DNA of 64,000 nucleotides from Diaporthe sp. PMI_573 (Eukaryota; Ascomycota; Sordariomycetes; Diaporthales; Diaporthaceae). The translations under genes were made by a program, and so were the position numbers. Location: NCBI GenBank assembly GCA_021399435.1, contig JAJTUP010000020.1, positions 992,001 through 1,056,000 of the forward strand. Reading direction: 5' to 3'. The notes below the pieces were generated by a model. That model saw only the letters and a list, made by a program, of their open reading frames with translations. It ran no database searches and was not told the DNA's origin. Shown piece by piece: positions 54,571-64,000 of the stretch; the stretch's first letter is position 1, and each line of letters starts with the position of its first letter.

Positions 54571-55744
54571 GAATATGGCTACTAATTGTGGGCTTTTCAG
54601 GTTGAGTGAGATGCTGGCAAGTAGAAATTTGGCAAAATCTGGATGGCATGCTGTTGCTCGCACAATTGTACCTATCCAGGATGCATGGTTGTGGGTATAG
54701 AAACTGGAGTCTTGGAGCATCAAGGGCATTTCAAAGCGATGGGCAACGGAAATAATTTAAGGGCAAAATTGGTTTTCTGCGATAGTCCCGAGGTCGTACT
54801 TATTGTCAGGTCACACGGAATCTCGGAATGGACACAGAACTTGAAGTCTTCCTAGCGCACCTTTGATAGTTAGTGCTTAATAATCGTTCGGAGCTATCTC
54901 ACTCAGACAATGATATTCGGAAAGATTAGAAACCTGAAACCTGTGGTACGATCCGGTCCCTGAGTCCCCCTTTTCCGCAAATTAAAGAGTATCTTCGAGG
55001 CGTGTCTACGCGGCGGAGAAATCATTTCTTGCGAATTTCAGTAGTATGTGCGCGCTTGGAGGGATGAGCGAGCGTTCGTACGCAACTTCCACGTCACGGA
55101 CGTGGGCGGCATGAAGTGTGCATTCAAAATGAATTACAATTTCAGTATAAAAAATGGGCTTATCGATATTTCCCGTGGAGCTAATAGAGTGGTCTGGTGT
55201 TAGCAGCACAATAAGTGTGCATTGTGCCTTAGGCGTCTTTTCAGATGCGCCCCTTTCCTTGCTCTTATAGCAGAAGCGCACTAGCTTTGGCTCTAGGTGG
55301 CCCTAGAGGCTAGACAACATCATCACGATGTGCTTTGCCAATCAGATCAATAGATACAAGTTTAGGCTAGTGATTTGTTTTCCGTGATCAGAAGTTGACT
55401 GTAGAGTTGTGTGGCGGCAAATGCTAGCATGACCTGGCAACACCACAACAAGGCTGTAGCAAGTGACAACGCAAAGCGGCACAATAGATAAAACGGATTC
55501 TGATTTCTGCTGACCTTTTTCAAGTCTTTCACTTATCTTATGATTGGAGATTTCACCTCGTGGTCAATGGAAGTTCTGCGAAACTGCGTGGCACTACTTG
55601 AGACTTAAGCCAAACCAAGAAATTAGTCTGAGTACCGCCGTAACGAACCACTAGTGGAAATCGACGGGGAAATTGAAAGAAGTGAAGAATTATTTCTACC
55701 ACATATTGAATTCAGCTAGCCATTTCTTCATTGGGAGCTCTTGT
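54571..55744. other. AT-richer intergenic region
   Basis: No gene is seen between the DUF4188 gene and the repeat-bearing orphan. Confidence 0.5.
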
Positions 55745-57187
55745 ATGCAGATATGTAATTTTCTATCCAGAAACCAACACCCTCGAAATACACAACGCAA
55801 GGCTGAGCACCGCAACAACCACAGTCCAGAATACGCCACAATGCCTAGAAAGCAGGGACCTCAAGACAAAAGACGCAAGACTGCGCACCGCAAAGATGAT
55901 GGTGCAGAACACACCACAGTGTCAAGAAATCAGGAACCCCGCAGCACACAACGCAATGCTGAGCAACACAAGGCCGAGCACCGCAACAAAGACAGTATAG
56001 ACTACACCAAATTTCCCATTCAAATGTTCGACGATTTAGGCCCCCCCGACGAAGACGGAGTCAACACTTGGACGCATCAACTGCACAAGCTTGCGTATAA
56101 ACGCAAGACCCTCAACTGGACACAATACGCCAAAGTCGACTGGCCAAAGGAATTAGATTTCCACCAATTCCAAGCGCAATGCAATGAGGAAGATTATTGT
56201 ACTTTTCGCGACTATCGTCGCAAAAAGGTTCCCCTTCCATGCGACAAACACCGCCAGGGGACGAATCAGATGTGGCGTTTGAAAAAAAGATACGAAGAAA
56301 TAGCCGAGGAAGAGAAAGTCCAAAAGTGGCGGCAGGCAAGAAAAGCAGCCGAGGAAGAGACAACGGCGCTCAGAAGACGCGCTCGCGCCGAGAACCCGGA
56401 CCTGTTGCGATTAAACAAGCTCTGGCTGCCGCTGGAGCCAGGCGTCGCCATCATCCGTGGCGAAATGTTGCTTGACGTCGCCACCTTCTTCTGCGACTGC
56501 GATATCAACGTGCAAGAGCACAACGAGCCGGACCTCAACCGCTGGTACAAGGGAACAGGCGCGGACCTTGTTGCCGAGGCCACGGATCCGGATGTTGATT
56601 GGGAACTTGAATGGTTTACGCGCCGGTTTGCGCAACTGCGGGTCTCCATCGACAAGTTCCGCCGACCACCTGATGCGAAGGACTGCCAGCGTCCTGGCGG
56701 CGCGGCCCTGCGCAACTTGAAGGGTGCGCACGGGAACGCCTTGTGTGGGCTCATCCTCTTCCTCGGAAGTACTGGGGAGCCCGCTTCCGAGAAGATCGAC
56801 AAGGAGTGCTCGTACTGGTTTTACTCTGCGTGGGGGCTGTCGGGACCGGACCTTTCGAAACTTGGGAAGACCCAATTCCGCATGGTGAGGATGCCCAACG
56901 TGCGAAATCCTGACACTCATGAGATCATGGTGAGTCTCGACTTGGCGACGGGAAAGAAGAGGGCAAAAAGCTTCTGCGACAACTTCCGTTTGAATGTGAA
57001 GCCGTGGAGAATCACCCCTCTATTGTGGAAGAACTTTCAGAGCTGGGGTGACTTGGGAGATGTGGATCCTGATCCTAGCGAAGATGACGATCTTGGCGAA
57101 GATGACTCTAGCGAGGACAAGGACTCGCCGCAAGAGAACGCCCAGGAAGGGAACGCGGAGAAAGAGGATGCACAGGAAATTGACTGA
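55745..57187 (+). CDS. Orphan protein with N-terminal tandem repeats and acidic tail, 480 aa
   Basis: Single frame; the frame is open further upstream but the first ATG is MQICNFLSRNQ. Residues about 8-90 are three imperfect ~26-residue repeats of a hydrophilic Arg/Gln/His-rich unit (SRNQHPRNTQRKAEHRN-type, the first ending in EYATM, the last in DYTKF). A coiled-coil-like basic segment follows (KKRYEEIAEEEKVQKWRQ, about 180-215). Residues about 225-420 look globular, with several Trp and Cys residues. The C-terminus (about 435-480) is strongly acidic. No known family is recognised. Its place beside other orphans and repeats marks it as accessory. Confidence 0.65.
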   Translation: MQICNFLSRNQHPRNTQRKAEHRNNHSPEYATMPRKQGPQDKRRKTAHRKDDGAEHTTVSRNQEPRSTQRNAEQHKAEHRNKDSIDYTKFPIQMFDDLGPPDEDGVNTWTHQLHKLAYKRKTLNWTQYAKVDWPKELDFHQFQAQCNEEDYCTFRDYRRKKVPLPCDKHRQGTNQMWRLKKRYEEIAEEEKVQKWRQARKAAEEETTALRRRARAENPDLLRLNKLWLPLEPGVAIIRGEMLLDVATFFCDCDINVQEHNEPDLNRWYKGTGADLVAEATDPDVDWELEWFTRRFAQLRVSIDKFRRPPDAKDCQRPGGAALRNLKGAHGNALCGLILFLGSTGEPASEKIDKECSYWFYSAWGLSGPDLSKLGKTQFRMVRMPNVRNPDTHEIMVSLDLATGKKRAKSFCDNFRLNVKPWRITPLLWKNFQSWGDLGDVDPDPSEDDDLGEDDSSEDKDSPQENAQEGNAEKEDAQEID

Positions 57188-57868
57188 AATTTCTGAATTG
57201 TCAGACTATAGCGACATGTTCCCTGACGAAGGAGACGAGCCTGACGATGGGTTTCGTATGCTGATACCCAGCAAGAAGAGTGCTATTCCCAAGCACCTCA
57301 GGGGCGGAGCAAAGGCCTGATTGGGTGCTTACATTCCAAGTTTGCTCTCTTCATTTATATGGACAAGCTATCGAGGGGCCGGCAAACTGGGATCTATGCA
57401 AAAAGGATTATAAAGAACCGGACAGAAGGGGTCCACTAGCGAGGTTTGTGACAATATTGCATCATGGATCATGAATACATCAAAATACTTGATAGTTCGA
57501 CTTTATCGGACCAACAAATGTATTTGATTGATCCCAAGTACGTTGGAGTATGAGAGAGCTGAAGGGAAGTAGTGGTGCATTGGCATGGACCGAAAACTGC
57601 ATGGAGACTGTGACTATTCGGATAAGATGATCGCCTATGTCAATGTGATAGTATAGCGAAACAACTACCATAGTTAGGCAACAGTAATCAAAGAGTTTGC
57701 AACGAAGTATGAAAGCAAGAGTGATTGTTATTTTTACTGGACTTTCTGTTCCAAGGGAAGTATATACACTTAGAAACTGTTTCTTTGGCCGACCGCCTTC
57801 CTCCAGGACTTCCTCAACCTCGTGGCTTTTGATATTCCAGACTTCACCATTCGACTTGATGACACTGT
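57188..57868. other. Intergenic, with a possible frame continuation of the orphan protein
   Basis: Just after the stop, another frame reads TEISELSDYSDMFPDEGDE and continues to HLRGGAKA before a stop at about 57320. This suits the acidic tail if a one-base indel or unrecognised splice is assumed. The rest shows no gene. Confidence 0.35.
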
Positions 57869-59108
57869 TCAGCATCCGTTGGCAATAGCATCGGCGTACA
57901 GAGCGTAGCTGCAAAGATTGTTAGCCCAAAGAATTCAAGTATCGCTCAGGAGAAAGCAAGCAAAGGGCACATACTTGTCAGCGTTAGTGTATGCCCGTGC
58001 TGCAGACAGAGAAGTCGAAGCAGAGTATCCGTAGGCGTGGTCACTGGTGCCAGCCAGGATGTGGGTGAACTCGTGCAGGACAGTCGAGGCCTGGCTCTGC
58101 TGGCCACAGCCACTAGAGACAGCGCGCAGCTGCCAGAAGATCGGGCACGAGGCCATGCGGCCGGTGGCGGGCTGGGCGTAGGCGATGGTGTTGGAGGTGC
58201 AGACGCCGAGGAAGTCAACGCACGAGTAGGAGCTGGATCCCGAGGTAGTGGACGAGGCCTCGGAGGCGAAGGACCTGAAGCGGGCGGCGACGTTGCTGCG
58301 GGTGGTGGCCGACGTGGTGCGGAAGTACTCGCTGAACTTGGTCGAGGAGCCGCTGGACGCGGCGCTGGCTGCGGCAGTCGAGAGGCGGTTGGTGGCGGAG
58401 ACGGCGTTGCTCAGGGCCGTCAGCTGGGAGCCGGAGCACGAGACGATGCGGGTGCGCTTCTCCAGGGGGAGGACCTCCATGTCAACCGCCTTTGGGACGG
58501 CAGCGGCGACGGTCTCCTCAATGTTGAATTCCAGGGTGTTGGTCTGGAACTCGTAGATTCCCTCCAGCTGAGTGTTGTCGACACCAGCGAATGCGATCTC
58601 GCCGTCAAGGGAGACGGAGTAATCACCACCTTTGATGGCGTCTAGAGTCTGAGGTTAGTCATTTTCCAACCAGCCGTTATACCCTGTATGCAAGGTGCGA
58701 CTTACAAAGAGCAGGGATGTTGACCAGAGTCTCCGCAGTCTCACCAGGGGCAAGAGTGATGAAAGACTCCTCCTGGAGGTCCTCGGCCAGGTAGTCGATG
58801 ATCAGACCGAGGTACTCGGCGTTCTCGCCTTTACCATGTTAGTAAGTTACTAGCATTTAGAGTCTGGTTTATATACCATTTTGGGTCACGTCTAGCTGCT
58901 GTACGGGGGCATTGTCCAGAATGGTGCCGCTGGTGAACAAATGCAGAGTCTCGGCGCCAGTGTTGGACACGATTGCCTTGACCTCAGTCTCGCTGGCCTG
59001 GGACAGCTCAACAGAGAGGCCTTCTGTCCGCCTGTTGCTCTGGTGTGGCAGGGCAGAAGCAAGCAGGGGAGCGGCCACGAGGGCGCTCAGAATCGACTGG
59101 ACAAGCAT
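57869..59108 (-). CDS. Deuterolysin-type metalloprotease (M35), secreted preproprotein, 353 aa
   Basis: Zinc endopeptidase of the aspzincin clan. Four exons (59108-58877, 58828-58706, 58641-57975, 57908-57869) join in phase. Signal peptide: MLVQSILSALVAAPLLASA. The propeptide runs to a Kex2-like KR site (180-181), after which the mature enzyme starts TRIVSCSG. Zinc ligands and catalytic Glu are in HEFTH (H308, E309, H312), and the third ligand D319 is in GTSDHAYG. Cysteines at SCSG, SCVD, VCTS, SCPI, GCGQ and the terminal GC fit the family disulphides. The final exon encodes NYALYADAIANGC, the usual C-terminus. A TATATAA box lies about 113 nt upstream of the ATG. Confidence 0.95.
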
Positions 59109-59220
59109 TTTAAGAGGCGACGGACAGCAAGAGCAACGAGATGGCTTCAGTTGGAGAAGAGAGTGTGATTGTAGAATGGAGAGTCTGCAACCAAGAGGAT
59201 CACGCCGGTGACGATGATGA

Positions 59221-59227
59221 TTATATA
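59221..59227 (-). promoter_or_regulatory. TATA box of the deuterolysin gene
   Basis: TATATAA on the minus strand, 113 nt before the ATG. Confidence 0.5.
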
Positions 59228-60709
59228 TTCAAAGGCTTCAGTCTCATCTGTCTGTGACTATCTCGGTTCGCATCTGAGGACCACTCCCATTGCTACACAA
59301 CGCTCCCTACTCCTGACTTTGCATATGCACTCGACACCCGGCATTTTCCCCTATTCCAATAATCGCCGGGCGGAGCCTCTCAATTGAGAAGGTCACTGTG
59401 ATGAGTGGTCCCCATATGAACACAAGAACGATCGAGCGTATCATTGTTGACAGGGCTAAGCTTCAAATAGAAGGTGTAGTAAGTATATGGCGGTATATAT
59501 GGTCCTGAAATGTCAAGAGGCCGTATGAGAAGAATTGCAATTCGCAGTCGTGATCGCTCCTGAAGCTTGGGTTTGCTTGGGCGTGCTTGGTCGTTCTTGG
59601 TATTGCTTGGTTTTTGCGGCCTCAACATAGACTTAGCTGGGGGATTGGTGCCGAGCTGGCACCTCCCACCTAATCTCCGACTCGTTTGACTTGGAGATCA
59701 GCTAGCGGGTCTCGTCAACAACGCATAGAATTGAGATCGACCGAATTAGGCTAAGCCACTACCGTCGAATTAGAGTATTCGAAGGGGCATGCCACGGCGA
59801 CAAGGCTCTCGGCATGACCAAGACCTCAACCCAAGAGGCTGGGCAACTGTTATTAACAGCGGGCCTCAAAAGACCCACCCAATCCCTATTGCCGCGGAAG
59901 AGTAATACCATTTCCCTCACGCCACTTCATAGATTCCATGACACGTCGAGGCCCAGCAGACTGGGATAACAGTATCAAAGCGTGAGGGGGAAAGTGTATT
60001 GACAACTCTATATATCCATATCATCGGGAGTCCTCTCGGGACAGCCCTGGGGACAGGTTCGTATCCCCTCGGAGTTTCGGAGAAGGGGTCTTCGGGTTTA
60101 TGAATGAGGGTTTGGTGTTTTTGTGCACAGTCTCAGTCGATAGTTCACCGAACAGTTACATGTTTGCTCTGCTCATAGTATCCGCTGTTGTGTTCGACCC
60201 ACACATCCGAATTGTACATCTTGGAAGTTTTCAGGTCCTGCCCGGCGATCCATGTTTCAGGCGGGACTTCCCGAGTCTGGGCACTGTCTAGTCGTGGCTG
60301 GGAGGACGACCACAATGAACGTTCGGATCTTAGTCCAGGGGAATCTGGGGCCAGCTTAATTCCCAAGAGGAAAGACAAAACAGCTTGCAATCTAGAAAGC
60401 TCCTCTGTCAAGAGGCATTTGTGTTTCGAGGGCGAGGTTACTAGTAAAGAATAGGAAAGCAACTGCGAGCTTTTCTCTTGAATTTCTATTACTGACTGGA
60501 CGAACTCTCTCAAATCACTCCATTCCGCTCTTACTCAAACTTGCATTGGCCAGTCTTTCAGTAAAACTTATTCAAAGACAGTGAGAAATGGCTGCAGTAC
60601 CCACTAACCGGACATGATAAAGATGAGCCCAGACGGACAGTACGATCCATAGGGAGAAACCTTAGTAGGAACTCTTTAGACGCCACACATTTTCAAAGTT
60701 GAATTGTGA

Positions 60710-61036
60710 AATACTTCATATCTTCAGCTCCTTCACCGGTTCGAAATCCCACGGCCCTGGCTCAAGGATCTAGTGCGCCACCACCACGAGTCCCTGGCGC
60801 TCTTCGTCGACGCCACTCGCGACGCCTTCTTCGGCGGCGATGTCTTCTCCAGCCTGCTGTGGGCAGACCCGTTGTCATGCCGCCTATCCGGCCAGCAACC
60901 CTAGGCGCTGACACTCTTCGCCAGAGGCGTGGTTGCCGCCTCGGTGCCGCGCTCTTGGGAGCTAAGTTCATTAAACTTGCCGAAGGAGCAATCAAGTCCC
61001 AGTTCAATGGCAAGTCAATGTTGCATCAGGAAATAA
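60710..61036 (+). pseudogene. Possible gene remnant in a GC-rich island
   Basis: One frame is open for about 108 codons except for a single TAG at 60902. It reads HRFEIPRPWLKDLVRHHHES and continues LALFVDATRDAFFGG, then after the stop ALTLFARGVVAASVPRSW. The TAG could derive from CAG by a C-to-T change. A second frame over the same bases is fully open but Arg-rich. The island is GC-rich in an AT-rich setting. No family is recognised and no start is evident. Confidence 0.25.
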
Positions 61037-61519
61037 GCAGCACAGATACCACGTAAGTCCAGCCCTGCTGACACGGAAAGACAAGGGAGAATCAAGCGAG
61101 CTAGATACGGTGAGTTCGACAACAGACAATACACAACACCGAATGCGGGCAATATCGAAATCTAACACCGTGTTCAGGATTTTGCTGTCATGTCAAAGAA
61201 AGCGAACCTTTGAAGACCAGCTTGACTATAGGTATTGGGTCTTTCAATCTCCGCCTAGGTAATTACCCGGTAAGAAGAGGCCGGACAAAGACAAGTCGGC
61301 CGCTTGAAGACCTTCCTTGGACTTCTGTATTCAATTGGTCAATACACCACTCTGATGCTATTTAATTAACAAGTTACTTTAACTTCTCATGCTTAAGAAG
61401 CTTACGTATACGGATTCAAAATGAAACCACCCACCCCGCTCAACTTCCCAACCTAGATTACAAGACCTTCTCAGCAAGCTAAGTCACCACAGAGCACAGA
61501 ATTTAAAGAAAATACAAAC

Positions 61520-63100
61520 ATGGCTCCTAAAAGCAGAGTTGGCAAGACTAAAAAGCAAATGGCCAAACGTAAAAATAGAGTTGGCAAGACTAAAAAGCAA
61601 GTGGGCAAACGTAAAGCTGTAATTGTCCCGGCCAGTGGAGCCTCGGCAAATGAGGACCTTGTCGCAGATGAGGACAGGATTTATTATCGAGCGGCTACCG
61701 TGGCTTTACTAAGACAACAGCTCCGCCGCCAGGGCCTTGCTACAGATGGCCTGAAATATGCCCTTTACCAGCGTCTGGTTGACGCAGGAGTTCGGCTTTA
61801 CACCGACGACAGGGACACTAGTGACGAAGAAAGCTCCGAAGAAAGCTCCGAAGAAAGCTCCGAAGAAAGCTCCGAAGAAAGCTCGTCAGATAGCGACCAG
61901 GAAGATGACAATGACAAGAAGGGAGGCAAGAAGGTAGGCAAGAAGGGAGGCAAGAAGGCAGCCAAGCCACCCTCAAAGGCGGGCAAAAAACGAGGCAGAG
62001 CCAGTGATGGCGACGGTGGCGGAGGCGATGGCGGCGACGATCCAAGTGATGATGGCAGCGACGATCCAAGTGACGATGGCGGCGACGGCCCAGACCCAGG
62101 ACCGCCACACCCCCGCAGGAGGAGAATTGCCGCTGTTCTTCCAGCAGAAGTTCAAGTTACGTTAATCCAGAGTCTTCACCCTGCTGCATTATGGAACTTG
62201 ATAGATGTGGCTCCGGAGGAGTACCTAAATGCCGAACCGGAAGGCGGCCTCAATGCCCTCGTATTGGAAGCGCAAGGTCATTTCGCTATCGACCGCCCTC
62301 CGCCACCGCCTCCTCCACCCCCTCCTGCAGATGGTGATGGAAACAACAACGATGGCGCACCGCAACCCCCTCCTGAAGATGGCGGTGACGACAACGACGA
62401 TGACGATCACGATGACGACGACGACGACGACGACGACGACCCCCGCCCGATGTCTCTACTGGAATGGGTCGGGACGCGGGCTACATACGACTCTCGGTTC
62501 CGGACGGCCAACCGCACGCGCACCCTGCGAGTCATCGATGCATACCTTGCGACGTACGGACCGGACGACCCTTCTGACGCGGACCAGAATCCGCGAGACG
62601 ACATATTGTATTTCTTCCGAAACCGCGACGACATCGCGAACCCCGATCCTGGCTGGAATGCCTACTCTCCCCTTGGGCTCGCCGCCTTCGAGAAAAACCC
62701 GGTAGCCGTGCAGCTCCTCCTAATGCACGGCGCACCTATAAATCAATTTGTTGGTAACCGGAGGGCTCTCGATCAAGCCATGGAGGTGGTTAACGGGGAC
62801 ATCAACAAAGCCCGTGCTATGCAGGTTATCTTTACACTGCTCGGGGCTGGTGCCAGTGTAGTATTGACTGCGGCAGAAACACAGACGAGTGCTTTTCAAG
62901 TACTCTTAGAGTTTGATTTTTTTAACGTGGCCCGAGACGACGACCTGAACCCAGATGTGGAATGGCCGAGGATCGATAACCCTCTAGGCTTGAGCATCCG
63001 CGAATTCATCGCCGACGAGCGCTCGGTTTATTATGACAGGGTTTTGTTGGCGATGTATGTTGTTTGGCAAACCACTATTAACTATCCGCTATTTGTTTAA
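61520..63100 (+). CDS. SAP-domain protein with low-complexity tracts and ankyrin-like repeats, 526 aa
   Basis: Single exon, start MAPKSRVGKTKKQ. Order: a tandemly repeated basic 14-mer (about 5-33, RVGKTKKQ twice); a SAP motif (about 58-90, VALLRQQLRRQGLATDGLKY then ALYQRLVDA), a helix-turn-helix DNA/RNA-binding motif of chromatin proteins; a (SSEE)n acidic tract (about 102-125); a Lys/Gly tract; GGDDPSDDGSDDPSDD repeats; a poly-Pro run; a poly-Asp run. The C-terminal half has ankyrin-like pieces (NAYSPLGLAAFEKNPVAVQL, LLMHGAPINQF). A nuclear role is inferred from SAP and the basic tracts. No orthologue is recognised. The trinucleotide-like repeats make length variation likely. Confidence 0.75.
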   Translation: MAPKSRVGKTKKQMAKRKNRVGKTKKQVGKRKAVIVPASGASANEDLVADEDRIYYRAATVALLRQQLRRQGLATDGLKYALYQRLVDAGVRLYTDDRDTSDEESSEESSEESSEESSEESSSDSDQEDDNDKKGGKKVGKKGGKKAAKPPSKAGKKRGRASDGDGGGGDGGDDPSDDGSDDPSDDGGDGPDPGPPHPRRRRIAAVLPAEVQVTLIQSLHPAALWNLIDVAPEEYLNAEPEGGLNALVLEAQGHFAIDRPPPPPPPPPPADGDGNNNDGAPQPPPEDGGDDNDDDDHDDDDDDDDDDPRPMSLLEWVGTRATYDSRFRTANRTRTLRVIDAYLATYGPDDPSDADQNPRDDILYFFRNRDDIANPDPGWNAYSPLGLAAFEKNPVAVQLLLMHGAPINQFVGNRRALDQAMEVVNGDINKARAMQVIFTLLGAGASVVLTAAETQTSAFQVLLEFDFFNVARDDDLNPDVEWPRIDNPLGLSIREFIADERSVYYDRVLLAMYVVWQTTINYPLFV

Positions 63101-64000
63101 TGCCTCACTGCTGGCACCAAGATGTACTCGGCTAGGCTTTGGAGGTTTGCCTGCTGAAAAGCACCAGTATTAATTAATGTGAGGATGGCTTGTTATGGAT
63201 GTAGAGTTATGTTACTAGTACAGGTCTTCTCCGGTCTAACTTTTATTTCTCCATCTGTTTCTGATGTTACTCAGTCTTCGAGCTGTTCATGTTACTGTAC
63301 ACTGCAGTTAAATGCTTACTATACCTACTGTCTGCCGTTTCATCCAGGTCTGTTGGGAGGAGCCTGGGGCGGTTCTACTCCAGATATGCCCGAAATGAGA
63401 GCAGGTCGGCCAGGCAGTTTATGACTTATTACATTCATATAAAAGTTCATAAGTCACTTGGCCTTGGAGGTACACAAGCTCCCCAAAACGAGGAGTAAGA
63501 ATCCGGTGGTGCTCACCAAACGTCATCGGACTGTCATCCTGCACCAGATCCCTCAGTCCACCTCGGCCAGCTTTCCCAAAGAGGCGATGTACAATCTAAT
63601 GAATCGATAATATTCTACAGTGTACCATAATATGACGCTTAACTGGCGTAGAAGGATTGTCATCAACCTCGACCAAGTAGTTGCTCTATAGACAAGAGGA
63701 AGCATATTTGGACCGCAGCCGTCCCACACCATTGACAAGTTACAAGCAACCACCACACCAAAACTCAATTGGCACACCATCTCAGCGCATTGAAGACTCA
63801 GCAGAATCTGACGCGGTGTCGAGAACTGTCACACAACTAAAGAGAACAAAAGGGAGCAACCATGCGTGCATCAGCATTCCGATCAACCTGCCAGGCAGCA
63901 TGCTGGCGCCCCTGAACCACAGTCGCCCAGCCATCCCAACTAAGCCGTGCCGTGCGAAAATAGCAGCAGCAGCGCGGATACGCATCAGAGTGGCAGCAGG
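63101..64000. other. Right-end region without a supported gene
   Basis: Short frames on both strands lack good starts and motifs. Nothing further is seen up to the window edge. Confidence 0.5.

Larger units (their letters stand above)
59109..61519. other. Intergenic region with a possible gene remnant
   Basis: Mostly gene-free. It includes a GC-rich island at about 60730-60970, annotated separately, and short leader-like sequence before the SAP-domain gene. Confidence 0.5.

Noticed and set aside
1..64000. CRISPR arrays, prokaryotic operons, insertion sequences
   Set aside because: The window is fungal nuclear DNA with spliced genes; no regularly spaced repeat-spacer array or bacterial element is present.

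Overview
The window comes from a filamentous ascomycete. Protein genes carry short GT-AG introns of about 48-110 nt with CTAAC/CTGAC-like branch points, and 5' leaders are pyrimidine- or CA-rich. The families present (HET allorecognition, fungal NRPS and NRPS-like reductase, deuterolysin, RTA1, oxalate decarboxylase) are typical of plant-associated Sordariomycetes. A plant-type subtilase suggests a Colletotrichum-like fungus. That assignment is an inference, not something the sequence proves.

Layout. 1-7505 (-): the 5' 2,501 codons of one intron-less nonribosomal peptide synthetase gene that continues past the window edge. 7506-15149: a GC-rich stretch with no convincing gene. 15150-17601 (-): two small low-complexity proteins. 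19677-21241 (-): secreted bicupin oxalate decarboxylase. 23300-24258 (+): DUF1275 membrane protein. 24936-25894 (-) and 26761-30362 (+): an aldo/keto reductase divergent from an adenylation-thiolation-reductase (A-T-R) gene that carries two apparent frameshifts. 30826-31551 (+): Cys-rich secreted protein. 32274-33452 (-): degenerate kinase-fold protein bracketed by two copies of a ~100-bp dispersed repeat. 34255-36092 (+): secreted histidine acid phosphatase. 36580-39423 (-): HET protein. 39867-40897 (-): RTA1 seven-helix protein. 43145-48477: accessory stretch with an orphan small protein, a candidate pseudogene, a stand-alone Ulp1/C48-type protease, a fungal luciferase-domain protein and another orphan. 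48790-51384 (-): plant-like S8 subtilase. 53621-54570 (+): DUF4188 monooxygenase-like protein. 55745-57187 (+): orphan with an N-terminal tandem repeat. 57869-59108 (-): M35 deuterolysin. 61520-63100 (+): SAP-domain protein with extreme low-complexity tracts and ankyrin-like repeats.

How genes may work together. The A-T-R enzyme would activate a carboxylic acid and release it as an aldehyde. The divergent aldo/keto reductase, sharing an 866-bp promoter region, could reduce that aldehyde to an alcohol. Several secreted enzymes (oxalate decarboxylase, phosphatase, subtilase, deuterolysin) and the Cys-rich protein fit life in or on plant tissue.

Most unusual: the NRPS reading frame is uninterrupted for 2,501 codons, yet both carrier domains have Glu where the phosphopantetheine Ser should be, and its condensation and adenylation motifs are also degraded. 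A degenerate 15-nt minisatellite family recurs at three separate loci. All exon boundaries were read by eye from splice consensus and frame, without transcript evidence.
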